Assembly (NCBI RefSeq): GCF_040958095.1
Contig: NC_091195.1
Span: forward strand, 24,393,411 to 24,457,410
Source: Procambarus clarkii
Lineage: Eukaryota > Arthropoda > Malacostraca > Decapoda > Cambaridae
Direction: 5' to 3'
Length of the DNA: 64,000 nt
Below the pieces are notes generated by a model that had not been told where the DNA came from, made no database searches, and saw only the letters and a program-made list of their open reading frames with translations. Position numbers and translations under genes: made by a program. This document shows positions 1 to 27,900 of the stretch, piece by piece; position 1 is the first letter of the stretch; every line of letters starts with the position of its first letter.

Positions 1-366
1 AAAATATATGTCTGAAACACACATACATACATACATACATACAGACAGTCAATTTATATATATTATTCTTATTTCAGTTCATGGTTCTACTTCCTGCCCG
101 TACTGTCGTTGGTCCGTTAACCAGGAACCTCCCACCGAAGCCAGAAACGTCATTGAACCTCCACCCAAACGCCCTCGCATCATAAATAACCATACGTTTT
201 CACAATAATTTTCGTAATTTAAAAAGTTAATAATTTTATATTTTAACAAGTGTATAAACAAGTAATATGTACTCATACAGAAAAATGTTTCCATTACAGG
301 AGTTCCTATTCGTGATCAAGAGAATCTCATACGTGGTGGAATCAACATCTCAGCTCGTAAGTAATA
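1..366 (+). mobile_element. Polinton fragment (third copy, Cys-rich exon region)
   Basis: This stretch matches 24672-25018 of the downstream Polinton with only a few substitutions and a longer (CATA)n run near the start. It contains the second exon of the Cys-rich gene (Cys-Pro-Tyr-Cys motif followed by a Pro/Lys/Arg-rich tail, ending at a TAA near 208) and the next short exon (about 300-358) with its GTAAGT donor. Similarity stops at about 366, where the retrotransposon fragment begins. The rest of this copy lies outside the window to the left or has been lost. Confidence 0.85.
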
Positions 367-371
367 AAGTA

Positions 372-1316
372 TTATATGTATAATACACAAGAGAGAATGT
401 GCAGTGACTTAATATCTAACATATTCAGAGATTTGAGTATTGGTACCGAGTGATGTCTGGGGCCAGAGTTGGATATTGTCCTAATAGCAGCTTTGTGTTG
501 GGTAATTAGAGGACATAAATGATTTTGGGTAGTAGAACCCCAAGCACAAATACCATAGTTGAGGTATGGATAGATGAGGGAGTAATAGAGAGTAACCAGG
601 GCAGGGCGGGGTACATAATATCTGATCTTAGAAAGAATGCCAACAGTTTTTAAAACTTTTTTATATATATTTAGAATGTGTCCCTGGAAATTCAGCTTAT
701 GGTCGATGAGAACGCCAAGGAATTTGCCATCTAATTTGTAATAAATTTGGGTATTGTTTATTTTGAGATTTATCTGATTAGAGGATTTATTGCCAAACAG
801 AATATAAAACGTTTTGTCAATGTTAAGGGTGAGTTTGTTGGCAGTTAGCCAAAGATGGACTTTCTCTAGCTCAGTATTTACTGTGGCATTTAGAGCAAGG
901 GGCTCAGGACTGGAGTAAATGAAGGTTTTGTCATCAGCAAATAGAATTGGTTTGAGGTGTTGGGAGGCATTTGGAAGGTCATTAATGTAGATGAGAAAGA
1001 GGAGAGGGCCAAGTATGCTGCCCTGAGGAACACCAATGTTGATGGGTAGGGTGGGAGAAATTGTATTATTCACAGAAACATACTGGAGCCTGCCAGTAAG
1101 ATAAGATTTGAGGTATTGCAGGGAGTGTCCTCTGACTCCATAATGATGTAATTTAAGAAGAAGGTTTTGGTGGTTGACAGTGTCAAAAGCCTTATGCAGG
1201 TCCACAAAACACCCAACAGGAAACTCCTTTTTATCAAGAGCTGCGTGAATTAAGTTAATCATACTAATAAGTGCATATGTTGAATATGAATTAGTAAATA
1301 TGTGATATATTCCCAA
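372..1316 (-). pseudogene. Non-LTR retrotransposon reverse transcriptase fragment
   Basis: The 314-residue minus-strand ORF covers the reverse transcriptase palm and thumb. Visible motifs are a DLHKAFDTVNH block, GVPQGSILGPLLFLIYIND, the catalytic FADD box, and a C-terminal YLNYGICAWG stretch. Family knowledge places this arrangement in the Jockey/CR1 group of LINE-type elements, but the exact clade cannot be fixed by eye. The endonuclease part upstream and a 3' UTR/poly(A) downstream are absent, so it is a truncated and probably dead copy. It abuts the Polinton fragment at 366, which it either invaded or was joined to by rearrangement. Confidence 0.85.
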
Positions 1317-1756
1317 TTACTTTTTTTCCAAGGCCCAAACTCTTCCTCACGTACCAATCTACATCTCACAGTACCCGTCCGTCAACCTAGATAGCAGAAT
1401 AGACGTGATTGGTTCAATTATAAGGAAAAATTGTAGTTTTCAGGTCCTACATGGGTTGCGAAATTTACCTACTATTGTCCATGCTCTTAGAATATTACAG
1501 ATCAGCTACTTCCTATTGAAGGCTCGTAGTTTTGTTTTGAGAAATATTAGTTGTTCTTAGTAAATTATAATAAGCACTAAAAATTATTACATAGAATAAC
1601 AGTCCTTCACCAATCAACATTATATACCATAGTTTGTGCTTTACAAATCTTTAAAGGATGTTTTGTAGGAACGCTAACAGAAAACAATGTTCCGTTGGAA
1701 TGTCTATGGGGTAAACTACTGCAAACAGGATGGTATTGTGACTACTATTTTCCGAC
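1317..1756. other. Unassigned AT-rich spacer
   Basis: No ORF, RNA or recognisable repeat was found between the retrotransposon fragment and the minisatellite. It does not match the Polinton sequence expected after 366. Confidence 0.4.
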
Positions 1757-1871
1757 TATTGGATGGGTATATTGTCCACTACCACCTGTTAGGTAGGTAA
1801 GGGGTCCAATGCCACCCACAGGATGGGTATGAGGGTCACATCCACCCACAAGATGAGTATGGGGATCACAT
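1757..1871. repeat. Minisatellite, left part, ~30-bp units
   Basis: Degenerate units of the type CCACCCACAGGATGGGTATG followed by GGGTCCAAT or GGGTCACAT. The same array in the same orientation resumes at 22786, directly after the right end of the large DNA transposon. The array is therefore read as the insertion target, split by the element. Confidence 0.8.
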
Positions 1872-2300
1872 CCCAGCAAACACAGAACGTTTGTGGACGT
1901 TTTTAAATGGTCCCACAAAGGTAATACTGTAACTTTTGACATAAATACGTATATCTGACGTTCTTAAAACCAAAGGATATAACTAAAAACATATATTCTT
2001 GAGACACAATTTTTTAAGATTTATGTAAAAATTTTAAAATAATAGTAAATGCTATGGAATTATAATGTTTTCATGCTTTATATTTAAGAATAAATAATTT
2101 TCAGTCAACATTTAGTTTTTTTTGTTTACTTTCTGTAAAGCTATCCAATTTACGTTCTTATAACATAAATATAACATTTATATGACGTCAGTATAACGTT
2201 ATTTACACGACATCATTACGTTATTATGATGTTATATTAACGTATAATTCCTGTGTGAAAACCAGAATATATATTGAACTTTATGTTTTAAACCTTGTAA
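1872..2300 (+). repeat. Transposon left terminus and subterminal motif region
   Basis: After the CCCAGCAAACA end comes an AT-rich zone with repeated ACGTT/AACGT motifs, for example near 1888, 1897, 1948, 2152, 2197 and 2218. The right subterminal zone has similar motifs (TTACGTTCTA at about 22662, AAACGT at several places). Repeated subterminal motifs are typical transposase binding sites in CACTA-like elements; that role here is inference. Confidence 0.6.
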
Positions 2301-2775
2301 AGTTTTCATAAAACTTTGAATAAGACGGTAAGCATGCTTTACTTATGAAAATATACAAACAAATCAACAAAAACATTTTAACATAAAAACATGAACAACA
2401 TGAATAAAAACATGAATGAATTTGTAAAGAATTTTTTAATTTCAGTTAAACTAAATACAAACTTAATATGTTTTGCTAACACAAAAATATATTCCCGAGG
2501 TATTGTAATTGCAAATAAATATTTAATACAATTATTTGTATCATTTTTTTTATTTTAGATTTCCGTATTGCTTGATAATATATAATAGCGTTTACATAAT
2601 GCTAGCGCTGGACATTCTTTAGGCTCGTTGCATGTTGTGGTAGTCGCCGCCATTTTAAAACCGTGTCGAGAGGGACTGCTGTTGGCTTATCCACAAAATC
2701 CTGCTGCATCTTCAATAGTTAAGGTAACTGTTTTCTTTTATTTGCTCTTAGACATGTGTAGTATATATATAAGCT
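2301..2775. other. AT-rich leader, no gene seen
   Basis: AT-rich sequence inside the transposon before the minisatellite. A short GC-richer stretch (about 2600-2720) could be promoter or 5' leader for the transposase, but no clear TATA/Inr or ORF supports this. Confidence 0.3.
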
Positions 2776-5006
<2,231 letters not shown>

Positions 5007-5007
5007 A

Positions 5008-7015
5008 ATGTATGCACACATTATAGAAAAAAGAAGAGAATACCACACAAGATGGCAGCGTATGTCACGGGCCAAAAAGCGACGCCTAAAAGAACAGGCG
5101 TCCCAGCGTGGCAAAAATGAAAATAGTGATGAGGTTGAGATTCAGTTGTTGAATCAGGATCCTTTGGCCAATGTTACAACAAACAGCATAGACGATGACC
5201 ATGCTGCTTTGTCATCTAATTCAGAACCTAATATTGGTTGTGGAGCCAATGAAGATGCATCCTCTCTGGAAAGTCAGAGAGAGAGAGATTGGACTTGGGA
5301 CATGATTGATGAGCATGACCCAATATCATCAGAGTCAGAGAGCAGTGGTGATGAGGATGATAAATCATTATCAGATGTATTGTTAGTATGGGTTAATAAA
5401 TATGGCATAACACACAATGCCATTGATAATTTATTAAAAAAATTGAGAAAACAGGGACATGCTGACTTGCCAAAAACAGCTCGTTCGTTACTGAATACAG
5501 TTAAACATATACCTACTGAGACTAAATCAGGCATGATGTATATCTACTTGGGGTTAGAGGAGGAAATGTTGAAAACTTTAAGGCTGTATCCTAAATCAAC
5601 AATAAGAGATTTGGCAGAAATATCTTTAATTTGCAACATTGATGGTTTGCCAATATTTAGAAGTAAAAATGAAAGTTTATGGCCTGTTCTTTGTGCTATC
5701 AATAATGTCAAACCTATAAGAGTTTTCCCAGTAGTCCTCACATACGGAAGCTCTAAACCTAGTGATTTAGATTTTTTAAATGAATTCATTCAGGATTTGA
5801 AAAAAATTATGCACTATGGATTTAAAAATGATGACAAAACATTGCCAGTAAAACTAAAAGGAGTCATATGTGATGCCCCAGCAAAAGCAATGGTGAAGGC
5901 AATCAAACTCCACTCTGGCTACTTTGGGTGTGATAGATGTACCCAAGAGGGTGTTTGGAATGGAAGAATGACTTATCAACAAGTGAAAAATTTACAACTC
6001 ATAACAGATGAAGATTTTCGTAATCAATCTAATTCTCAACATCACCATGGTAGATCACCATTCTGTGACTTAAATATAAATATGGTGAGTACTTTTCCCA
6101 TAGACTATATGCATCAGATATGTCTTGGGGTTATGAAAAGGTTACTTCTTGCCTGGATACGAAATAAAAACGTAAAATTATGTGCTCGCCAAGTTGATGA
6201 AATTAGTCAGCGTCTAATTCAACTAACACAATTTGTGCCTATGCACTTTGCACGTAAACCTCGAAGTCTTTCAGAGGTTGATAGATGGAAAGCGACTGAA
6301 TACAGGCAACTCCTTCTCTACACCGGTAAGATTGTACTGAAGGGAATCTTACCCAAAGAATTGTATGACCATTTCCTGACTCTGAGTGTAGCCATTTCTA
6401 TTCTTGTATCACCTAAATTGATTCAGTTAAATTTCAGCCAATATGCACATGATCTTTTGCTGTACTTTGTGTTAAAGGCTCGTGAGCTGTATGGTAAGGA
6501 TTTTTTAGTGTACAATGTACATTGCCTAACACACATATCCTCTGATGCCAAAGAGTTTGGTAGTTTGGACAGATGTTCAGCATTTCCATTTGAAAATTAC
6601 CTGCAGCAGGTTAAGAATATGGTTCGATCAAGTAAAAACCCTCTTGTTCAAATTGCAAAGAGGCTGAAAGAGATGCAGCATGCTCAAAAGGATTTATACA
6701 CCAAATACAGAACATAAAATATATACCAAGGCACCAAACAATGCCTATTTGCTGAATAATGAAACTTGCTGCCAAGTTTTGGACACTGTCAGTGACACCG
6801 ATGAAAATGGAGACAGCATGTTCCTTTGCAGGGTATATTCGAGAAGTATACCTCTCTTTGAGAAACCTTGTAACTCCAAATTAATTGGAGCATTTAAGGT
6901 TCTTACTAGGAATTCATCCATGAAGGTGATTCCAGCAAGAAAACTAAACCGCACAGGTATGATGATCGAGACAGAAAGCGCAAATACTTTTCTGTCAATA
7001 CTACATGACTTATGA
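5008..7015 (+). pseudogene. TNP2-like transposase, one frameshift
   Basis: The main frame runs 5008-6717 (569 residues) and continues in the +1 frame to the stop at 7013-7015 (about 100 further residues), so one frameshift lies around 6670-6717. The N-terminal 130 residues are basic then acidic. The core shows DGLPIF (residue ~212), LWPVL, a VICDAPAK block (~287) and HSGYFGCDRC (~301-310), a pattern I know from TNP2-type (EnSpm/CACTA-like) transposases of animals; Asp212 and Asp288 are candidate catalytic residues. The C-terminal part (KAPNNAYLL) matches the usual tail of the family. A 3' splice site at 5006 supports the start. It lies 363 bases upstream of the DUF4806-type gene, on the same strand. 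Confidence 0.75.
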
Positions 7016-7378
7016 CAAGTACGTATTTAAATACTGTATCCATGCTTTAATAATAGTTTGAACTAATATTGTAAGTTAATGAGATTCACAATTTTGTTTT
7101 TTATTAAAGCTATTATCTTTTGACCAATATTTACCTGTTTAAAAATCCCATTACCCTGTATTTCATGAAAATTATTAATATTTTGAGAGCACATTAAGAG
7201 ATAAAACTGTATTAAGCCTTTTAGTCCATACATGGCAGCTACTGTTTATACCAACCGAAAATCATTTACAAATGTGGCTAATCTATGATTGACACAATCA
7301 AGTAAATCTATTACCGACTTTATGCTAATTTCTTTTTTTGGGGAGAACAACCCTTAATAAGATTTTTCAATTTTGTAG
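7016..7378. other. Spacer between transposase and DUF4806-type gene
   Basis: AT-rich, no ORF. It ends in TTTTGTAG directly before the ATG at 7379, so the downstream gene probably has an upstream untranslated exon or is spliced from the transposase transcript. Confidence 0.4.
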
Positions 7379-21373
<13,995 letters not shown>

Positions 21374-22660
21374 GAAAATTCACAATTAAGTGTTTATCCT
21401 CACTCTTGATATATGGTCTTCTCTGGTCTCTTTATTTTCTCTCCTCACAAATGTCCCTTTTTTTTAATTTCTTTTACGTTTCTCTCCTGTTTTTCTTGTC
21501 TCTTTTTATCTCTCCTTTCCTCCTCTCTTCTAACACCTCTCGTTTTCTGTCTCTTCTAGCTTCTCTCTTCCTTTACTTTTTACATTTGTGGAATTCACTT
21601 GCGTCGTTTTTATCTTGTATCTTTTTCTTATCTTGTCTTTCTCTTCCCCTTCTCTTCAATGTTCTCTCATTTCTCTCTCCCCTCTCTGTTGTTTCTATTC
21701 TGTCTTCTCTCCCCTTGCCTTAATTTTGTTCTGTCTCCTCTCTTCTTGCATGGTGCTAACATTTGAATAAATGATTTATAATTTGTATTTTTAGTCATAG
21801 AAAAACTATAGTGTTATGTTATATAGTATATAGTGTATACTCAGGAAATTTTACTTGTTTTAGTTTTAAGTAACAATAACTGCTTGTGACGTCAGACTGA
21901 TCTCAGCATGACATGAATCACAGCCTGCTTGATCATGAATTGTTTGAAGGTGCTTAATTGTCAAGTTCTCTTGAATAATATATATTTTGTCTCTCTTTTC
22001 TTTCTATCTTTCTTTTTCTTTCTCTTTCTTTCTTTCTCCTTTGTTTTCTTTCTTTCTTTCTTTCTCTTTCTTTTTCTCTTTCTTTTTCTTTCTCTTTCTA
22101 CATGAATATTATACTTGACTGTGTTTACATTCACTTGTAGATTTTTATTTTTAGTTAATTAGTCCTAAACTTTTGATTTATAGATTTTTATTTTTAGTCA
22201 CAGAAAAACTATAATGTTATATGTATACTCGGGAAATTTTACTTGTTTTAGTTTTAAGTAACAATAACTGCTTGTAACGTCAGGCTGATCTCACTCAGCA
22301 TGACATGAATCACAGGCTGCTTGATCACGAAATCTATTGTGTTCACATATTGCTTATATAGATTTTTACTTTTATATTCTATTATAGATATAGTCTATAT
22401 ATTTCGAGCTATTACATATATTTTGTTGTATTACTCAATCTTAAATAAATATAATATTTTAATTATCTTTTTGTACCCTATTTATTTGTAATTTACACGT
22501 ACATATATAGGATGTCCATTTCTTTCTCAGATATGTCTTCTTTCTTTCTCTCCCTTTCTATTTCAGATATAATTTAAAAAATTACTATACCCTGATTTAC
22601 CCTAAATGTTTTAATGTAGGTAATTAAAAGATTATAAAAAGGTTTTTTTAAATGTTATTT
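21374..22660. other. 3' region of the transposon: pyrimidine tracts and a direct repeat
   Basis: After the DUF4806 stop comes a CT-rich stretch (21400-21750) holding only spurious ORFs, and AATAAA near 21767. A ~150-bp segment (21786-21943: TTTTAGTCATAGAAAAAC... CTGCTTGATCATGAA) is repeated at 22187-22332 with ~90% identity by eye, with TTTC-rich sequence between. Nothing else recognised. Confidence 0.6.
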
Positions 22661-22785
22661 ATTTACGTTCTAAGGTCGTATAAAAAAATTCTCAAAAAAC
22701 ATTTTTAAAACGTAATTATAAACGTGCTGAAAACAATGAAATGTCGTTTTTAGAACGTTTTAAAAACGTGAAAATGTTTGCTGGG

Positions 22786-22965
22786 ATCCACCCACAGGAA
22801 GGGTATGGGGTCCAATACCACCCACAGGATGAGTATGGCGTCCACTACAACCCACAGGATGGGTATGGGGCTCCAACCACCCATAAAATGGGTTTGGGGC
22901 TCCAACCACCCATAGAATGGGTATGGGGTCCAATAACACCCACTGGATGTGTATGGCGTCCATTG
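22786..22965. repeat. Minisatellite, right part
   Basis: Continuation of the ~30-bp array at 1757-1871, same orientation. It begins with ATCCACCCACAGG directly after the transposon end. Six degenerate units. Confidence 0.85.
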
Positions 22966-23207
22966 CCGCGCGTCTAGCTCGAAACCCACAATTAACATTC
23001 ATCTCAGAACCATGCCTATTTCACGCAGATTCCTTAATAAACGTAAGAGTTTTATATGTCACAAGAAAGATAGAAATATAAGCTTCATTCTAAATACCTT
23101 AATATTTATTTATATTGATTTATTTATTAGATACGCTAATAAAGCCTAAAATCTTATATGCCTCCAGAAAGACCGAGATATGAACATTATTATGATTGCA
23201 CCATAGT
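22966..23207. other. Spacer between transposon and Polinton
   Basis: AT-rich, no gene. Ends with CCATAGT directly before the Polinton terminus AGTAGTAGGG. Confidence 0.4.
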
Positions 23208-24233
23208 AGTAGTAGGGATGACACGCCACAGGTGATTTTATTTTTCAGGTCCTCAATCACGTGTAGCGTGTCGGGGTTTTCAGGTCCAATATCCCCTGTA
23301 GCGTGTCGGGGTTTTCAGGTTCCAATATCCCCTGTAGCGTGTCAGGTTTTTCAGGTAAATTTGGGGAGTCACAGATGTGGAATTATGGAATTCTTATGAG
23401 AAAAATAATTTCCGAGATTTTAGAAGTTTGTTAAAAGTTCTTGTGATGAAAATAATGTCATACGAGTTTTGTTAAAGTTCTTATGGGAGAAATTCAAGTC
23501 ACTGATGTGGAATTATGGAATTCTTATGAGAAAAATAATTTCCGAGATTTTAGAAGTTTGTTAAAGTTCTTATAATGAAAATAATATCATACGAGTTTGT
23601 TAAGAGTTCTTATGATGAAAATAATGTCATACGAGTTTGTTAAAGTTCTTATGATGAAAATAATTTCCGAGACTTAGAAGTTTGTTAAAGTTCTCATGGG
23701 ATTCTTACTTAGAAACTAGTATATTGCTATATATCTGAATCATTTCACTGTCTCCCGCTCATACCTCACAATCTGTGGCCCACCTATGTTTACTTTAGAA
23801 AGTCAGCCAGACGCCGCATGCAGGTTACCTCTTATCTTATCTTATCTTCTCCATAATATCTGGACCGTCCCTCTCTCTCTCTCTCCTCTTCATATTATTC
23901 TCTCTTCCTATTTTTCTGACATCGTAATGTTTTATTCCTTTTTTCATTAACCAGTCAGTTTTACACAAATCAACCGAGGCATCTCAATGTAACCTTTATT
24001 ACTGAAACTGCCTCCGAGACTATCTAAGCTGGCACCAGCTACCTGCCCCAGGCTATCTGCCCAAGGCAATCATCACCTGATTACCTGCCCTGTCATCTAC
24101 CAGTCATTGTCAGCGTTCGCCACCGTAATAATTTATATATATATATATATATACATTAGGCGTTAATAAAACATATTTATTTATTTATAATTTATTTAGT
24201 CATCTAATTTTAGTTTACACAATTTATAATAAA
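23208..24233. repeat. Polinton left terminal inverted repeat
   Basis: About 1.03 kb. The outermost part has ~3 units of a 36-bp type repeat (TAGCGTGTCGGGGTTTTCAGG plus CCAATATCCCC). Next is an array of AGTTTGTTAAAGTTCTTATG with GAAAATAATTTCCGAG variants (about 23380-23700). TTATC repeats lie near 23830, and a short (TA)n near 24133. Matches the inverse of 35714-36723. Confidence 0.9.
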
Positions 24234-24423
24234 GAGTTTAATCCCAGTATTCGCCAGTCATTCTCGCTATTAATAACGCTCACTCAGGGGCACACTATTG
24301 TTATTACGCTCATTCAGGGGCCCCCTCAGATCGCCTAAGGCCAAAGTCTTAGAGGCCTGCACTTTCAGTCAACATTCAATCTTCATCCTGTTCACAAGGA
24401 TCCCCCAGCCTAGTCATATCATC

Positions 24424-24862
24424 ATGTCACTGTGTCCCCTGTGCCTGTCTCCTCTCAACAACGAAATCAGGCATGTGTGTCAAACAAAATGCTTAACATG
24501 CTTAGGTGAGATGTCCATCAACGCTCTTCAAGAATGCAGACTGTACTGTATAGGATGCAACGGGCCTACACCACCGGGACATTTTGACTTAACCTGTACC
24601 AGCTGTGGACAACTCTATTGTGCAAATCGTAAGTACAGCTTTTTTCGCACAATCAATAAACTTTCAAAGGAAAATATATATCTGAAACACACATACAGAC
24701 AGTCAATTTATATATATTATTCTTATTTCAGTTCATGGTTCTACTTCCTGCCCGTACTGTCGTTGGTCCGTTAACCAGGAACCTCCCACCAAAGCCAGAA
24801 ACGTCATTGAACCTCCACCCAAACGCCCTCGCATCATAAATAACCATACGTTTTCACAATAA
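24424..24862 (+). CDS. Polinton Cys-rich zinc-binding protein (2 exons)
   Basis: Exons 24424-24628 and 24732-24862 (GTAAGT donor, TTTCAG acceptor) give 111 residues. CxxC pairs are spread through it: CPLC near the start, CQTKCLTC, CIGC, CTSC and CPYC, so two or more zinc ribbons or a RING-like fold are likely. The tail EPPPKRPRI looks like a basic nuclear-localisation stretch. Function unknown. Exon 1 ends in phase 1. Skipping exon 2 would join exon 1 in frame to the short exon 24954-25010 and so to PolB. Copy 2 has a one-base deletion in exon 1 (near 50113). Confidence 0.6.
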
Positions 24863-24953
24863 TTTTCGTAATTTAAAAAGTTATTAATTTTATATTTTAA
24901 CAAGTGTATAAACAAGTAATATGTACTCATACAGAAAAATGTTTCCATTACAG

Positions 24954-27900
24954 GAGTTCCTATTCGTGATCAAAAGAATCTCATACGTGGTGGAATCAAC
25001 ATCCCAGCTCGTAAGTAATATTATTATTTATCTGTAATTCAGTTTTTCCTCTTATTCAGACTTTTTGTTTTTCCTCTTAATAAATCCTCTTATTTAGACG
25101 ATACTTTTCCTCTTAAATTTACAAACATTGTTTTCCTATTAAGGTTTTCAAATCCTCTTAATGTTTTCAAATTTGCTTTCCTCCTAACGTTTATTCATTG
25201 CTAATATTATATTACAGAATCGCCCCTGGATTCAACCCAACCCTCTGAGTGGAGCACGCCTGTACGCAGTCAACCCCAGCTTTCCCAGGAGCTAGAAGAA
25301 GATGCACCAGACGGCAACCTGCAGGCTTCCTCAGATGAAGAAGACAATCAACTCCCTGTTCATGACATATCAGATGAAGAAGTCAACGCTCCGGATTCCC
25401 CACAGGTACTTAACTTAGATAACGTTTTTCCGCGAGTGTTAGAAGTCATACGCCATTTCGAAGGATCATTCTCGAGACATTCTTTCTCCATTCCCGGTCA
25501 TTTAGACGCTGACCCCAGCGTATATATAAATAGGTATAGGGAATTTTTTATAGAATATATAGACAATCAGTTCAGACAAATACAGGAAGAATTCCCTCCC
25601 TCATTTTATATTTACCCGGACGTAAGCCTAATTTTGCAAAAACTTTATAATGCCGACGATCAATATAAATTATTAGACGAAGTATTTTCAATTAGAGGCG
25701 AAACTCAGACTGTTACACAGGAAGAGGTGGAAGTTCTCGTAAATTCATGGGTTGATGAAATGTCTGCTAAAATTGACGAATGTCTAAAAAATGTCCAATC
25801 CTCAAGTGTAGGAATTCATTCCATGTCGGGCTTTGCCATTATTTTTTCATATATTCGGCACCCAATGCACCTTGGATCATATGTATCATATCCTGCAAAA
25901 TTAAAGGGCAAAGAATCAGTATTTAATCCTGAAAGTGAAGGAGACGAATGTTTGTTACAGTGTATTGCGGCGTATACAAACTTAGCATTGGGCAGGACTA
26001 TGAATAACGTTAGAAAACATTACAAAAACCTTCGATGGTGTAGAAGATTCGTAGTATGGGCAGATGAAATCAGATTCCCCGTATCATTTGATAATTTTAA
26101 GAAAATAGAGAAGCTTAACAAAATTTCTATTTATATTTATACAGTAACTTATGAAAGTAACAGATACTATCTTAGCTTAGCTAGGAAAAGTATGCCGATA
26201 AAGTCCCTTTGTTGTTATTAGAAGGCAAGCATCTTTGTCTGATCAAGGATTTTGATAAATTTGTAAAGAATATTAACCATAACCACGGTAGAATTCCTAA
26301 CACTCATAAATTCTGCAAAATTTGCCTTTTGCATGCCCCCTTAGATGAAATTCAGGCTCACGAAGAGTCATGCACTGTATCCCAAGTATTTTCGTTCTAT
26401 AATCCTAATGAGAAAATAATTTTTAAAAATTACGGTAGGACCTATAGCCCAACTCACACGATTACGATTTTGTATTACGGTTTTGAATGTCGTTTAGACC
26501 ATCAAAATCCTAGAGGCATGGTGGAATGTAAGCATAAAGCAATTGCTTATGCTTACATGATTTTAGACAGGGAATTCAATGTCGTAGAAACGTATTCATA
26601 CGTAGGTCCGGACGCAGTTAATCATTTTATTACAAAGCTAGAAGCCTCATGGAAAGCTATTCATGCTCAGCTCCCCAACTTCCCTAAGAACCTGTCTAGA
26701 GAACAGGAAAGAATGTTTCAAAGACAAAATACGTGTCAATTGTGTCATCAAACTTTCAAGAATAAGAAAGATAAACATAGACATCATAATCATGCTATTC
26801 AGGAAAATAATTACTTAGGTGCTTATTGTGCTCGTTGCAATTTACAATGTAAAAATGCTCGTAAATACTTGACCACATTTTCCCATAATGCTGCCTATGA
26901 TCTTGGAATTATACTTAAAGAACTGCCAAAAAATCCTCACCGCGATGTAGAAATGCTAACCAAGGAAGGATTGAAATTTATGCAAGTCATCATAGGTGAA
27001 CTTAAATTCCTAGATAGCCTAGCTCTCCTTAATGGGTCATTAGGAACCTTAGCGAGCGAGCACGTTGCCAGTAAGAAACCCACCAAGTATACTGAACACA
27101 TACTAAATGGCGTATCCGATGAAGCTAAAGCTCTGTTAATTAAAGGTAAACAAAGCCTATGTTATGATTATATTTCTTCCATGGACGTGTTAGACGAACC
27201 TCAGCTCCCGTCGCGAGATAAGTTGTACAATGTTTTACATGACGCTCCACTGTCTGAAGAAGATTATAACAATGCTCTTAAAGTATTTAATTTAGGGAAC
27301 TGTACAAACATCAAGGATTACCTCATGTTATATTTAAAAGTTGACGTAGGAATGCTAGTTGATATATTTACACTTTGGCGAACATCACTGAAAGAAATTT
27401 ATGAACTAGATATTGTTTTCTATGTATCACTTCCTAGTTACGCTTGGGACGCGTTCTTATTTAAATCAAAAGTTGTACTTGACTATGTGTATGATCAGAA
27501 TGTATATGATTTGTTGAGAAGGAATCTTAGAGGGGGGTTCACATCTTCCATAAGGCAATTTACACAGGCTGTTAACGAGCACACTACATCTAACCCTAGC
27601 TCTGATGACGATACTCACATTTTGTACCTCGACTTCAACAGCCTATATGCAGCGTGCATGGCTGAGGTAATTCCCCAGGGAGGGATTAGACAATTAACTG
27701 ACCTTGAGCGGGATACCTTATTAGGGCAAGGGTTACAACATATCCCCTGTGATCAAGACAAAGGCTATTGGATTTTATGCGATACCAAACATGTATCTCC
27801 CGAGGTAGCCAGGTATACTGATGATCTGCCCCTTGTACTGTCTCATACTAATATAACTGAGGAGTTTTTGTCAGAGTACAGTAAGAAAACCCTTAATGAT

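Noticed and set aside
21406-21770. Ser/Leu/Phe-rich ORFs that look like membrane proteins
   Set aside because: Pyrimidine-rich 3' region of the DUF4806-type gene; low-complexity translation with no conserved motif.
22741-23002. Overlapping ORFs (Gly/Tyr/Pro- and Trp-rich) in the minisatellite
   Set aside because: Produced by the ~30-bp repeat in all frames; no start context or conservation.
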